From NCBI GenBank assembly GCA_023430975.1, contig JAEYYB010000051.1, positions 1 through 19,573 of the forward strand: a stretch of DNA of 19,573 bases. The letters run 5' to 3'. The translations under genes and the position numbers were made by a program. How positions within the stretch are numbered: the first letter of the stretch is position 1; every line of letters begins with the position of its first letter. The DNA is from Bacillota bacterium. GTDB lineage: Bacteria; Bacillota; Clostridia; Acetivibrionales; DSM-2933. A model generated the notes under the pieces. The model saw only the letters and a list, made by a program, of their open reading frames with translations, was not told where the DNA came from and searched no databases. This document shows positions 1 to 7,981 of the stretch, piece by piece.

Positions 1-243
1 TCGCATAAGGTTGCTGGAGTAATTTCAATAATAGAAAAAGCAGGTGCAAAAGTATTATACTTGCCACCATACAGCCCAGATCTAAATCCCATAGAAATGA
101 TGTGGTCAAAAATTAAGGCATATTTAAGAAAAGTAAAAGCTAGGACTTCTGAAACACTTTCTGAGGCATTGGCCATAGCTTTAAAGAATGTAAATGATTT
201 GGATATTAATGGGTGGTTTAAATGTTCAGGATATTCCGTATAA
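1..243 (+). CDS. IS630-type transposase, C-terminal fragment cut by window edge
   Basis: The frame is open from base 1 and gives about 80 residues ending at a TAA. It contains PPYSPDLNPIE followed by W and K residues, the classic end of the IS630/Tc1-mariner DDE catalytic domain. The glutamate of NPIE is the third catalytic acid. The first visible residues (SHKVAGVI) fit the stretch just after the second catalytic aspartate, which would lie off-window. The enzyme cuts and pastes its own element at TA targets. I cannot tell whether the full element is intact, because its left part is missing, and I could not identify its right terminal inverted repeat in the following 200 bases. Any ATG inside this stretch is internal, not a true start. 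Confidence 0.85.
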   Translation, partial: SHKVAGVISIIEKAGAKVLYLPPYSPDLNPIEMMWSKIKAYLRKVKARTSETLSEALAIALKNVNDLDINGWFKCSGYSV

Positions 244-459
244 TATATCAATTTGCTGTAAACATCAATTTTAACTTGAGGATAATGACATATTGAAGGA
301 TTGTATAGGAAGAGAAAGGTCCGGAAAATGGTTTATCTACACATCACATATGATGAAATAATCTAAGTTTCTCCATGCAAAAATAGTATTCAAATCTATC
401 AACTAATGATAAAATAGCTATGGAACATTAGTTCTTAGTTGGAGTGAGTTGATAATAAT
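244..459. other. Intergenic region after the IS630 fragment
   Basis: This AT-rich stretch lies between the transposase stop and the helicase start. The right end of the insertion sequence should lie near its beginning, but no inverted repeat can be recognised without the left end. No gene or clear terminator was seen. The helicase ribosome binding site (GGAGTGAG, 441-448) is at its right end. Confidence 0.4.
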
Positions 460-2799
460 ATGGCATCAAATGAAATAAAAATTTCTATTCGAAACCTGGT
501 AGAATTTACACTACGCTCGGGAGATATTGATAATAGATTTATAGGTGTAAGTAGAGCTTTGGAAGGTACAAAACTACACCAGAAGATTCAAAAGTCAGGG
601 ATAGAAGGGTATAATGCGGAAGTACCTTTGGTTTATAGACTCCAATATAAGGGCTTCTTGTTAATATGTGAGGGACGTATTGATGGAGTTATTAAAGAAG
701 AATCCGGAGTAACTATAGACGAGATAAAAACTACCGCCAAGCCACTGGAATATATTGATGAATTTAATATCCTGCATTGGGCACAAGCAAAATGCTATGC
801 TTATATTTATGCTGTTCAAAATGAATTAGAGAATATAGATGTTCAGTTGACTTATTACCAAATAGAGACTGAAGAAATTAAACGTATAAGGAAAACTTTT
901 ACTATCACTGAGATTAGTGGCTTTTTCTTTGGACTAATTGATAAGTATTTAAAGTGGGCAGTGCTTACCCGTGATTGGGAGGCTCAAAGAAATGATTCGA
1001 TCAAATCTCTGAAGTTTCCTTTTGAAAAATATCGTTCTGGTCAAAGAGAGTTAGCTGTAGCAGTATATAAAACAATTTCTGAGAGCAGGAAACTGTTTGT
1101 ACATGCTCCTACAGGAATAGGGAAGACCATTTCTAATTTATTTCCTGCTGTTAAGGCGATAGGCGAAGAAAAGACCTCAAAGATTTTCTATCTGACTGCA
1201 AAAACAATTACACGGCAAGTAGCAGAAGAATCATTTGAAAAGATGAGGGAACATGGACTAAACTTTAAAACAATTACATTGACCGCTAAAGATAAAGTTT
1301 GTTTTAAGGAAAATACTTCATGTAATCCGGAGAACTGCGAATATGCAAAAGGTCACTATGATAGAGTTGATAATGCAATTATCGATATATATACAAGGGA
1401 ACACTCCTTTGTAAGAGATGTTGTTGAAACATATGCCAGAAAGCATCAAGTCTGTCCTTTTGAATTTTCATTGGATCTGGCAATATGGTCAGATGGTGTA
1501 ATATGCGATTATAATTATGTATTTGACCCAAGTGTATATTTAAAAAGGTTCTTCCAGTTTAATACAGGTGAGTATACATTCTTAATTGACGAGGCTCATA
1601 ATTTAGTTGACAGGTCGAGAGAAATGTTTTCAGCAGAACTATATAAGAGGCCGTTTTTAGATTTAAAGAGAACATTCAAAACAAAAAAGCCAAGCTTATC
1701 TAAAGCCTTAAGCAAGGTAAATTCAATGTTCATTGAGATGAGAAAGGAATGTGGAGAAGAGAACCATATGCTGTATCAGAAAGAGCCGAAAGAGTTATGC
1801 CTATTATTGAAGGAGCTTGTGAAGGAATCGGAAACGTGGTTAACACAAAATGGTATGTCAGAAGGCTATGATGAAATGCTTGAACTATATTTCGAGATTC
1901 TTGCATTTAATAAAATTGCTGAATTATATGATGAAAGATACATTACTTATTTGGAAAAGGATCATTCTGATGTAAAACTCAAGCTTTTCTGCCTTGACCC
2001 ATCCTATTTATTAGGAGAGGCGATTAAAAGGGGGAAATCGGTAGTGTTCTTTTCTGCTACATTAACACCGATTGACTATTTTGTAAATATACTAGGTGGA
2101 AGTGAAAGCGACTATAGGGTCCTCCTTAATTCTACATTTGAACGTGATAATCTATGTCTGTTAACAGCCAACACAATTTCGACAAAATATAAAGACAGAG
2201 AAAATAGCTATGCTTATATTGCTCAATATATTTATGCAGTTATAAGTCAAAAGCCTGGGAATTACTTGGTGTTTTTTCCTTCACATAAATATATGAATGA
2301 GGTGCACTTAGTATTTAACGAAATGTATCCTGAAGTAAAGTCTTTGTTACAATCGGGCATAATGTCTGAGAAAGAAAGAGAGAGCTTCCTTGATAGCTTT
2401 AAGGATGGTGTGAAGGAATTGTTGGTAGGGTTTGCCGTATTAGGCGGAATTTTCTCCGAAGGTGTTGACTTAACGGGAGACAAGCTATTAGGAGCAATTA
2501 TTGTAGGTGTGGGATTACCACAGCTGTGTTTGGAAAGAAATATTATTATGAGTTATTTTAACAAGAAAAATGGACTTGGATATGAATATGCTTATGTTTA
2601 CCCCGGAATGAATAAAGTACTACAAGCAGCGGGCAGAGTAATACGTTCAGAGGATGATAGAGGTGTTGTACTTTTGATAGACGAACGGTTTTCTAATAAT
2701 CTCTATAAAAAGCTTTTTCCAGCTCATTGGAATCATTATAAAACAGTAAGCAGTATAAACAGGATAAATGATATATTAAACAATTTCTGGAGTAGTTAA
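460..2799 (+). CDS. RecB/Cas4-like nuclease fused to XPD/DinG-family Fe-S helicase
   Basis: 779 residues. The N-terminal ~170 residues carry a PD-(D/E)XK nuclease signature of the RecB/Cas4/Dna2 type: H40 in GTKLH, D75 in RIDG, E88-x-K90 in DEIKTT, and Q109/Y113. A superfamily 2 helicase follows: YRSGQREL Q-like motif (~191), Walker A HAPTGIGKT (215-223), DEAH (377-380), FSATLTP (531-537), motif V GGIFSEGVDL (662-671) and motif VI QAAGRVIR (722-729). Four cysteines between Walker A and DEAH (C281, C288, C293, C332) match the 4Fe-4S cluster of XPD/DinG helicases. The expected activity is ATP-driven 5'-3' DNA unwinding coupled to nuclease cleavage, in repair or recombination. The start is the only possible one, since a stop lies in frame just upstream. 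GGAGTGAG sits about 15 bases before it, longer than ideal. This architecture is common in Clostridia as a housekeeping gene. Confidence 0.9.
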   Translation: MASNEIKISIRNLVEFTLRSGDIDNRFIGVSRALEGTKLHQKIQKSGIEGYNAEVPLVYRLQYKGFLLICEGRIDGVIKEESGVTIDEIKTTAKPLEYIDEFNILHWAQAKCYAYIYAVQNELENIDVQLTYYQIETEEIKRIRKTFTITEISGFFFGLIDKYLKWAVLTRDWEAQRNDSIKSLKFPFEKYRSGQRELAVAVYKTISESRKLFVHAPTGIGKTISNLFPAVKAIGEEKTSKIFYLTAKTITRQVAEESFEKMREHGLNFKTITLTAKDKVCFKENTSCNPENCEYAKGHYDRVDNAIIDIYTREHSFVRDVVETYARKHQVCPFEFSLDLAIWSDGVICDYNYVFDPSVYLKRFFQFNTGEYTFLIDEAHNLVDRSREMFSAELYKRPFLDLKRTFKTKKPSLSKALSKVNSMFIEMRKECGEENHMLYQKEPKELCLLLKELVKESETWLTQNGMSEGYDEMLELYFEILAFNKIAELYDERYITYLEKDHSDVKLKLFCLDPSYLLGEAIKRGKSVVFFSATLTPIDYFVNILGGSESDYRVLLNSTFERDNLCLLTANTISTKYKDRENSYAYIAQYIYAVISQKPGNYLVFFPSHKYMNEVHLVFNEMYPEVKSLLQSGIMSEKERESFLDSFKDGVKELLVGFAVLGGIFSEGVDLTGDKLLGAIIVGVGLPQLCLERNIIMSYFNKKNGLGYEYAYVYPGMNKVLQAAGRVIRSEDDRGVVLLIDERFSNNLYKKLFPAHWNHYKTVSSINRINDILNNFWSS

Positions 2800-3201
2800 A
2801 TCGACAATATAAATTTTTTTCATTTTATGGATATAAACTTAACCAATATCTCCAGTATGAAACCAACTCGTTTAACACCTGGTAATTTATAAAGAATTTA
2901 TTTCCAACGCCTCATTTCCAATTTTGTTATCATATATTTTATAATACAATCAGCCAAATGTCCTTCTGAAGTTGATACCAAATTAAAAATGAAGGAATTT
3001 ATTAACATTTTTGGACCAAAAATTGATGACGTTGAAGAAAAGTGCACATTTATGTCAAGCATTTATGCATCCTCTTGTGAACAAACAGGTTTATTGAAAG
3101 CAGAATGAAAGAATTAAAGCTCCCGAATTAAGTCTAGTCATTGTTGACAATGATAGGATTTTAAATGAAACTATAATTAAAATTTCGAAAGGTGTGAAGA
3201 T
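2800..3201. other. Intergenic region holding a possible decayed small gene
   Basis: About 400 bases separate the helicase from the acetyltransferase. No terminator hairpin was seen after the helicase. The right part (2989-3205) looks like former coding DNA and is listed separately. The rest is AT-rich with nothing recognisable. Confidence 0.4.
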
Positions 3202-3205
3202 ATGA
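2989..3205 (+). pseudogene. Possible frameshifted remnant of an unknown small gene
   Basis: An ATG at 2989 opens 39 codons ending at TGA 3106-3108. A second frame is open from about 3098 to TGA 3203-3205 and reads like protein (IKAPELSLVIVDNDRI and on). Joined by one frameshift near 3098-3106, they give a continuous peptide of about 70 residues. I do not recognise the family. The second frame overlaps the ATG of the acetyltransferase by four bases, which could reflect former coupling. A chance open frame is a real alternative, because the stretch is short and no clear ribosome binding site precedes the ATG. Confidence 0.25.
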
Positions 3206-3735
3206 TTATAATAGAAACGGAAAGGCTTATTGTAAGGAATTTAAAGGAGGAGGATTGGCTCGATTTATATGAATATTTATCTTTAAAAGAAGTGTTAAAA
3301 TATGAGCCTGAACCTGAAAGTGATGAAGAGGATTGTAAAAATAAAGCCATTGATCGCTCAAAGGGTGATATATTTTGGGCTGTTGTTCTTAAGGAGAGCG
3401 ACAAAATGATTGGACATGTGTATTTTAACCAGTCAGAGCCAAAGGAATTTATGACCTGGGATTTGGGTTATATCTTTAATCCGAAATATTATGGGTGTGG
3501 TTATGCTACCGAAGCCGCCCGAAGGATACTACAGTATGGATTTGAACAACTGGGAGCTCATAGGATTGTCGCAATGTGTAATCCGGAAAACACTGCCTCG
3601 TGGAAATTATTAGAGCGGTTATCAATGAGGCGGGAAGGATACTTAAAAAAGAATGTATTCTTTAAAAGAACGGATGATGGGAATCCAATTTGGATTGATA
3701 CATATCAATATGCAATGTTAGCTGAAGAATGGTAA
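3202..3735 (+). CDS. GNAT-family N-acetyltransferase (RimJ/RimL-like)
   Basis: 177 residues. It opens with the typical MIIIETERLIVRNLKEEDW strand of RimJ/RimL-type acetyltransferases. The acetyl-CoA loop is present as YYGCGYATEAARR (roughly residues 96-108), followed by the conserved HRIVAMCNPENTASWKLLERL segment (motif B, ~136-155). The expected reaction is transfer of acetyl from acetyl-CoA to an amine, either a protein N-terminus or a small molecule such as an antibiotic. The substrate cannot be read from sequence. AAGGTGTGAAG lies just before the ATG as ribosome binding site. The gene stands alone and ends at a strong hairpin terminator (3795-3835), converging with the VWA protein gene. 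Confidence 0.88.
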   Translation: MIIIETERLIVRNLKEEDWLDLYEYLSLKEVLKYEPEPESDEEDCKNKAIDRSKGDIFWAVVLKESDKMIGHVYFNQSEPKEFMTWDLGYIFNPKYYGCGYATEAARRILQYGFEQLGAHRIVAMCNPENTASWKLLERLSMRREGYLKKNVFFKRTDDGNPIWIDTYQYAMLAEEW

Positions 3736-3794
3736 AATAAGTGATTATATACTATAATAATCGATATAACTATAAAGAAAAGAAAGATTTATTA

Positions 3795-3835
3795 AAAAAT
3801 CAGCTCCAAATGCTTGAACTACGGAGCTGATTTTT
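3795..3835. terminator. Bidirectional intrinsic terminator between converging genes
   Basis: A perfect 13-bp inverted repeat (AAAAATCAGCTCC and GGAGCTGATTTTT) has a 15-base loop. It has an A-run on the left and a T-run on the right, so it can end transcription from both the acetyltransferase (+) and the VWA/metallopeptidase gene (-). Confidence 0.85.
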
Positions 3836-3889
3836 GATTGTTATGGTGTTCCAGTGCTTATTACTTCAGGTCATAGTATTTCCACAGTC

Positions 3890-5695
3890 TTAACTGAATC
3901 TAAATACTTTTCCTTTTGGGATAAAAGGTAAGTTGCTCCCTTTCGGTATTAAAAATGCGTGTTCCCTATGTATTCTCAAAGGCTCGCAGTAACCGTCGGT
4001 AATAATCAAAAGCGGACCGTTTTTGGGAAAGTCTTCGGATTTTTCCAATAAGTCAATTCCAGGTTGAAGTATTGTCCCGCCACGTCCTTTAACTTTGACT
4101 CTGTCAGCTATTGCCTCGGGAGCCATATAGCCTTGGTCATAAACGGCAGCATCACAGAAGACTACCCTTACATATGGAACACCGCGGGAAATACTGTAAC
4201 TTGCAATAGTACCTAATGCCTTTGCAAGTAAGGACCGGTCCATTGAACCTGAAGTATCAAGTATAACTCCATATGTCCTGCCATCCTCGGAACCGGCCGC
4301 AGGCAGCCATCTCGGACGGGGTATATCCGGAGTAGATGCCTGACGGCGGCTAGGACGAGCATATGAACGAACTTTCTCTAGTGGAGAGAAGTAATTGTCA
4401 AACCACTGTGCAAGTTCCACATCCCAGGGTACCGGAGGTTGACTTAAAGCCCGTATTTCTTCTATAAGTCCAGCAGGTATATATCCACGCCCTTGTTCCT
4501 CGTGGTAGGAAAGTCCCTGACCCAGAGAACGGCGGTAGAACTCATCAAGAGTTATTCCTTCGTCGGATGTCCACCAATCAGGGGTGTCTTTTTCCAGAAT
4601 ATCTCCAAGCCCTATACCTCTTAATGTTGCCAGTTTTCTGAATTTTCTGCAATCCAATACAATACGTTCGTATATGGCTTCGGCGGATAATCCCTTTAGA
4701 TCAGGATCGTAGAGGGTTCCTATTTTAGGCAATTCTCCAAGTCCCATTTCTACCAACCAACCGTTGATTACATAATCACAAGCGATATTCCATAGATGCG
4801 GGTCACGTCCCTGACACCTTGCCTGATGCCTTAAACCCACATGCAGCAGTTCATGTGCCATGACAAACCTGCATTCATATTCATCAAGCCCTGCAGCAGG
4901 ATTCATATAAATCTCTTTCATATATGCATTAACAGCAGCAACAGAAATATCCATTCTTGTACATATGACTGGGTCTTCAATGATTGTAAAACTTGCAGCC
5001 AGTGCACCGAGAAGAGGGTAACTACTTATAAACCAGTTTTTTGCTTTAACCGCAGTTGTAAGACATTCCTTATCAGCACCAAGGAAGGGTTCGTAACCGC
5101 CGGCAACATTTACTGCACTGGTGACTGCCATTGAAAGTCCTCTCGCAAAACAGGCTATCCAGTCAATTTTGTGCCCATATCTGGTTGTATTTGCCTTGAC
5201 CATAATCATATCACCGAAATTTGCTCCTGCTGTGCCAAAACCAGTCAGGGAAGCAGGGATGCCTTTTTCAACGAACTCATTATAAAGTCTTTCTTCCGAT
5301 GGAGCAGCAAAGTCAATTTTGAACTGGATTTCTGATGGTGCACATCCTAGCTTCATATCAGAGAGAAACTTAGCAATAAAACAATCGCATGCAGTATTCC
5401 ATTTGATGTTATCGGCCTTTTCCTGAAAGTGTCCCAGACCCAAATGTAGGAGGCAGTGGGCTATTACATAAGCCCACTCAAGGGGATCGCCGCGTCTTGT
5501 TGGATGGACATGAAGATAACCGTTTCTTGTAATAACTGCCCATCCTTTTTCAGGACACAGGTTGCCCTCCTTCCTTATATAAGGGACATGATATAGAAGG
5601 GGTGCAAACATAGGATGATTACTTATCATGTTATATCCTTTGACATAGTTTTCATATGCAATATCATTCTTTGGGATATTTTTTTTCTTTCCCAT
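3890..5695 (-). CDS. VWA-like/metallopeptidase (DUF2201-type) protein with duplicated peptidase domain
   Basis: 601 residues. A zinc metallopeptidase-like domain has HELLH at 281-285 followed by GLRH and NIACDYVINGW. The C-terminal VWA-like domain has the metal-binding DTSGS motif at 480-484. This order matches the DUF2201 family (putative metallopeptidase plus VWA-like domain). The N-terminal ~150 residues repeat the peptidase domain: IAHCLLHLGLGH (79-90) and NTACDCFIAKF (100-110) align with the second copy. Its zinc motif is HCLLH, with the catalytic glutamate replaced by cysteine, so the first copy is probably inactive or structural. No signal peptide or membrane segment is seen, so it is likely cytoplasmic. 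It lies three bases after the MoxR ATPase stop, with a ribosome site (GGAAGAA) in the end of that gene, so the two are coupled. MoxR-VWA pairs usually act as chaperone-like complexes; the substrate is unknown. Confidence 0.85.
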   Translation of the reverse strand: MGKKKNIPKNDIAYENYVKGYNMISNHPMFAPLLYHVPYIRKEGNLCPEKGWAVITRNGYLHVHPTRRGDPLEWAYVIAHCLLHLGLGHFQEKADNIKWNTACDCFIAKFLSDMKLGCAPSEIQFKIDFAAPSEERLYNEFVEKGIPASLTGFGTAGANFGDMIMVKANTTRYGHKIDWIACFARGLSMAVTSAVNVAGGYEPFLGADKECLTTAVKAKNWFISSYPLLGALAASFTIIEDPVICTRMDISVAAVNAYMKEIYMNPAAGLDEYECRFVMAHELLHVGLRHQARCQGRDPHLWNIACDYVINGWLVEMGLGELPKIGTLYDPDLKGLSAEAIYERIVLDCRKFRKLATLRGIGLGDILEKDTPDWWTSDEGITLDEFYRRSLGQGLSYHEEQGRGYIPAGLIEEIRALSQPPVPWDVELAQWFDNYFSPLEKVRSYARPSRRQASTPDIPRPRWLPAAGSEDGRTYGVILDTSGSMDRSLLAKALGTIASYSISRGVPYVRVVFCDAAVYDQGYMAPEAIADRVKVKGRGGTILQPGIDLLEKSEDFPKNGPLLIITDGYCEPLRIHREHAFLIPKGSNLPFIPKGKVFRFS

Positions 5696-5698
5696 AAA

Positions 5699-6760
5699 TT
5701 ATTCTTCTTTCCTTTCCACCAGCCTTGGGAGGTCACGGACAATATCAACCATAAACCATCCGGGTAAGCCTTGATCTTCATTCTGTTTTGATACAACCAT
5801 TTGTGCCATCTCCAGGCTAATTAGTGACAATTCTTTTATCAATGCTTTAGCCCTATGGGTGAGTATTTTCTGTTTTTCATTCATGGTTTCCTTAGTGACA
5901 GGAAGCTGTTTGATCAGCTGTGTTCTGAAGGACTGGGAAAGAAAATACAGGATATCCCTGTCCTCAGGTTTATGCGGCCATTTCTCTTCGCCATTCATTA
6001 TGTTAGACAACTGATATCTGTTTTTTATTTGCTTTATAAATGCTTTGAATTGTCCTGCATGATGAGGCGAAAGGCAGCTATATGCCAGGATTTCAATGAC
6101 TTCATAGGTTATCCCTTCTCCATATTCATTTAAAGCGTCACTTAACATATGCCATGAACGTGGTGTAGAAAATGGTTCCTCATGCTTTGGAGGCTGTGTC
6201 CAGAGATGATCCGGACGCAAGTTGATATATTCTATGATATATGGATGAATTCCGTTTACTAGAGCCCATTCCAGCCAATCCTGATGAGAAACCTTAAGTT
6301 GTACATGCATCATACGGTTTATCAATGCTGATGACATTGGTTTAACAATTGCACTGTCCTGTGCTCTATTACCAGCACCGATAACAATAGACCCCTTGGG
6401 AAGTTCGTATTCACCAATCCTGTGTTCATGAATCAGGCTGTAAAATGCCTTCTGAACCTCCTGTGAACAAGCATTCAGTTCATCTAGAAAGAGGCAATAA
6501 GGCTCTTTCCTTGCGATCATCTTTGGAGGACAAAACTGACTTACACCATTAGTTATTTGAGGTACACCAATAATATCCTCCGGAGCTAGTTGGCTGCCAA
6601 GTAGAGAAACACAGGGCAGTCCCAGTGAATCAGCAAACTGTTGTACCAGAGTGGATTTGCCTATACCAGGAGGCCCCCAGATAAAGACAGGTCTCACCAC
6701 TGAAATATTTAAAAGTAATTCTGATAATTGTTTTTGTGTAACTGTGATTGATATATTCAT
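5699..6760 (-). CDS. MoxR-family AAA+ ATPase
   Basis: 353 residues from the chosen start. Walker A is GPPGIGKST (29-37), Walker B CLFLDELN (89-96), sensor 1 GAGNR (128-132), and ALINRM carries the likely arginine finger (R149). This is the MoxR class of AAA+ ATPases, which remodel partner proteins and usually sit next to a VWA-domain gene, as here. The frame stays open upstream to 7012. The ATG at 6758-6760 is preferred because AAGGAG lies seven bases before it and protein homology begins there; the extra 84 residues are hydrophobic, unlike the family, and lack a ribosome site. The VWA/metallopeptidase gene follows after three bases, so the two are probably made in matched amounts. The ATPase likely drives assembly, metal loading or substrate delivery for that partner (inference). 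Confidence 0.87.
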   Translation of the reverse strand: MNISITVTQKQLSELLLNISVVRPVFIWGPPGIGKSTLVQQFADSLGLPCVSLLGSQLAPEDIIGVPQITNGVSQFCPPKMIARKEPYCLFLDELNACSQEVQKAFYSLIHEHRIGEYELPKGSIVIGAGNRAQDSAIVKPMSSALINRMMHVQLKVSHQDWLEWALVNGIHPYIIEYINLRPDHLWTQPPKHEEPFSTPRSWHMLSDALNEYGEGITYEVIEILAYSCLSPHHAGQFKAFIKQIKNRYQLSNIMNGEEKWPHKPEDRDILYFLSQSFRTQLIKQLPVTKETMNEKQKILTHRAKALIKELSLISLEMAQMVVSKQNEDQGLPGWFMVDIVRDLPRLVERKEE

Positions 6761-7422
6761 ATATTCTCCTTGCTTTTTATTATCTTGCACTACCCCTAAA
6801 AATGGGTATAAAAATACCGTGATATAGTAACCACGGACTTCTTTAGGATCATAATCCAAGTATTTAAAAATAAAAAAACACGATAACGTATTGCGCTTAT
6901 ATAGCATAATCAATATTGCTATTTGGTGACGGTTACTTTTCATTATGGCCGCAAGAACAGAATACATACAGATCTTTTGGCCCAATATTAAATTATAAAC
7001 TAAACACCTCAAAATTTATTGTTAGCCCCATTTCCAACACTCCTCTCCAGGTTGCATGAACGAGCAGTTGACAAATTCAACGTCCAGTCACCTGATTATT
7101 TAAGATTAAAATGTAAGTATAATATTATAATATTATGGTATTAGCATGAATGTAAATATGTGTAATTGAATTGTAAAATAAATATAATACAACAATAATT
7201 TCTACAACAATAATTTCAACAAAGCAGCTGTCACAATTATTGTTACCTTGAATTGTTTCCCTATATGAAAATCCTGATGAACCAGCAAATGTACAATGAT
7301 ACAATAATTCTCAAATAGGTCGCCTGATAATGCTACACATCAGTAGGGAGTCTAAAAACGGGGAAACACAACCCCAAAATAAAAGAGGTAAAAACATCAT
7401 ATGAATGAGGAGATTAATTTTA
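6761..7422. other. Long AT-rich intergenic region
   Basis: No gene is supported. On the minus strand the leader of the MoxR gene contains two small inverted repeats: TACCC/GGGTA (6791-6808) and CCGTG/CACGG (6817-6836). A 15-bp direct repeat (ACAACAATAATTTCT-like, 7189-7218) is followed by its partial inverse at 7235-7244. Near the right end, GGGG and CCCC (about 7360-7375) could form a short hairpin before the broken secreted-protein gene. I see no match to a riboswitch class I know. Confidence 0.4.
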
Positions 7423-7731
7423 ATGAAGAATAGGGTTCTTTCACTGCTTCTGTCTGTGCTGATTATGGTGCAGTTTTTGCCCAGCAGTCTGTCAAGTGCC
7501 AATGAATTAACAACCAGCGTATATTCCATGGCATCTGACAATGAGATCCAGGGCAAAGCAGTAGGCGACACATTGGAAGGTACAACCTGGCTGTAGATGG
7601 CTGGCAGCCCGACGCTGACCATCGTCGACAACGGCTCAGGAAAAGGTATCAGCGTTACCGGTCGGACGCGTGCACAGATGGCAACGATATCCGTGCGTCT
7701 ATTTTATTTCGTTACAAAATTAGATGATTGA
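7423..7731 (+). pseudogene. Broken secreted-protein gene with carbohydrate-binding-like segment
   Basis: The ATG at 7423 has GAGGAG nine bases upstream and encodes a clear signal peptide: MKNR, then a hydrophobic core LSLLLSVLIMVQFLP, then a small-residue region. The frame meets TAG at 7594-7596. Beyond it the same frame continues with AGSPTLTIVDNGSGKGISV then TGRT, which resembles the start of family 4/9/22-type carbohydrate-binding domains. A further frameshift seems to follow, since another frame then reads TDGNDIRASIL. Everything expected after that (rest of the domain, catalytic module) is missing. Bases ~7590-7710 are clearly richer in G+C than the surroundings. I infer a decayed and truncated glycoside hydrolase or similar exported protein, possibly acquired. 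A short secreted peptide of 57 residues ending at 7596 is the alternative. Confidence 0.5.
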
Positions 7732-7793
7732 AGCCCGAATAACCGCATAACGTCCCGCTCCCTGATCATACGGCAGAGCACTGTTTTTTCTTC

Positions 7794-7845
7794 ATGTCTT
7801 GAGAATTATGGTGTCTTTTGAAGATTGAAAAATGAAAATACATTC
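7794..7845 (+). repeat. Partial relative of the triple-hairpin repeat
   Basis: It begins ATGTCTTGAGAATTATGGTG, which resembles the first arm of the repeat at 9124, then diverges into TCTTTTGAAGATTG. The copy at 9285 shares this second part (TTTTTTGAATTCTGG), so these two may be a subfamily lacking the returning arm. Confidence 0.4.
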
Positions 7846-7935
7846 TATTGATGATATTTATTATTTAGGCACATCTTCCAAATGTGAGAAAAAGGCTTAA
7901 TGCTGATAGGACAATTGGAGTGTAAGTGATTTGGG

Positions 7936-7971
7936 CAAAAAATTAGCCTTGGTGGATTTAGCTACCAAGGC
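7936..7971 (-). terminator. Intrinsic terminator of the cotJ operon
   Basis: On the minus strand GCCTTGGT and ACCAAGGC form a perfect 8-bp stem with a 10-base loop, followed by TAATTTTTTG. It sits ten bases after the cotJC stop. Confidence 0.82.
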
Positions 7972-7981
7972 CAAATATCTA

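Noticed and set aside
3890..6760. Anti-phage system based on MoxR plus VWA
   Set aside because: Such systems carry additional effector or VMAP-type genes; none is here, and the neighbours are not defence genes.
6761..7012. N-terminal extension of the MoxR ATPase to an upstream ATG
   Set aside because: The extra 84 residues do not resemble the family, no ribosome site precedes that ATG, and AAGGAG sits properly before the ATG at 6760.
7311..7422. Riboswitch in the leader of the broken secreted-protein gene
   Set aside because: There are short hairpins (GGGG/CCCC and CTGA/TCAG) but no match to conserved cores of c-di-GMP, THF, preQ1 or other classes I know.
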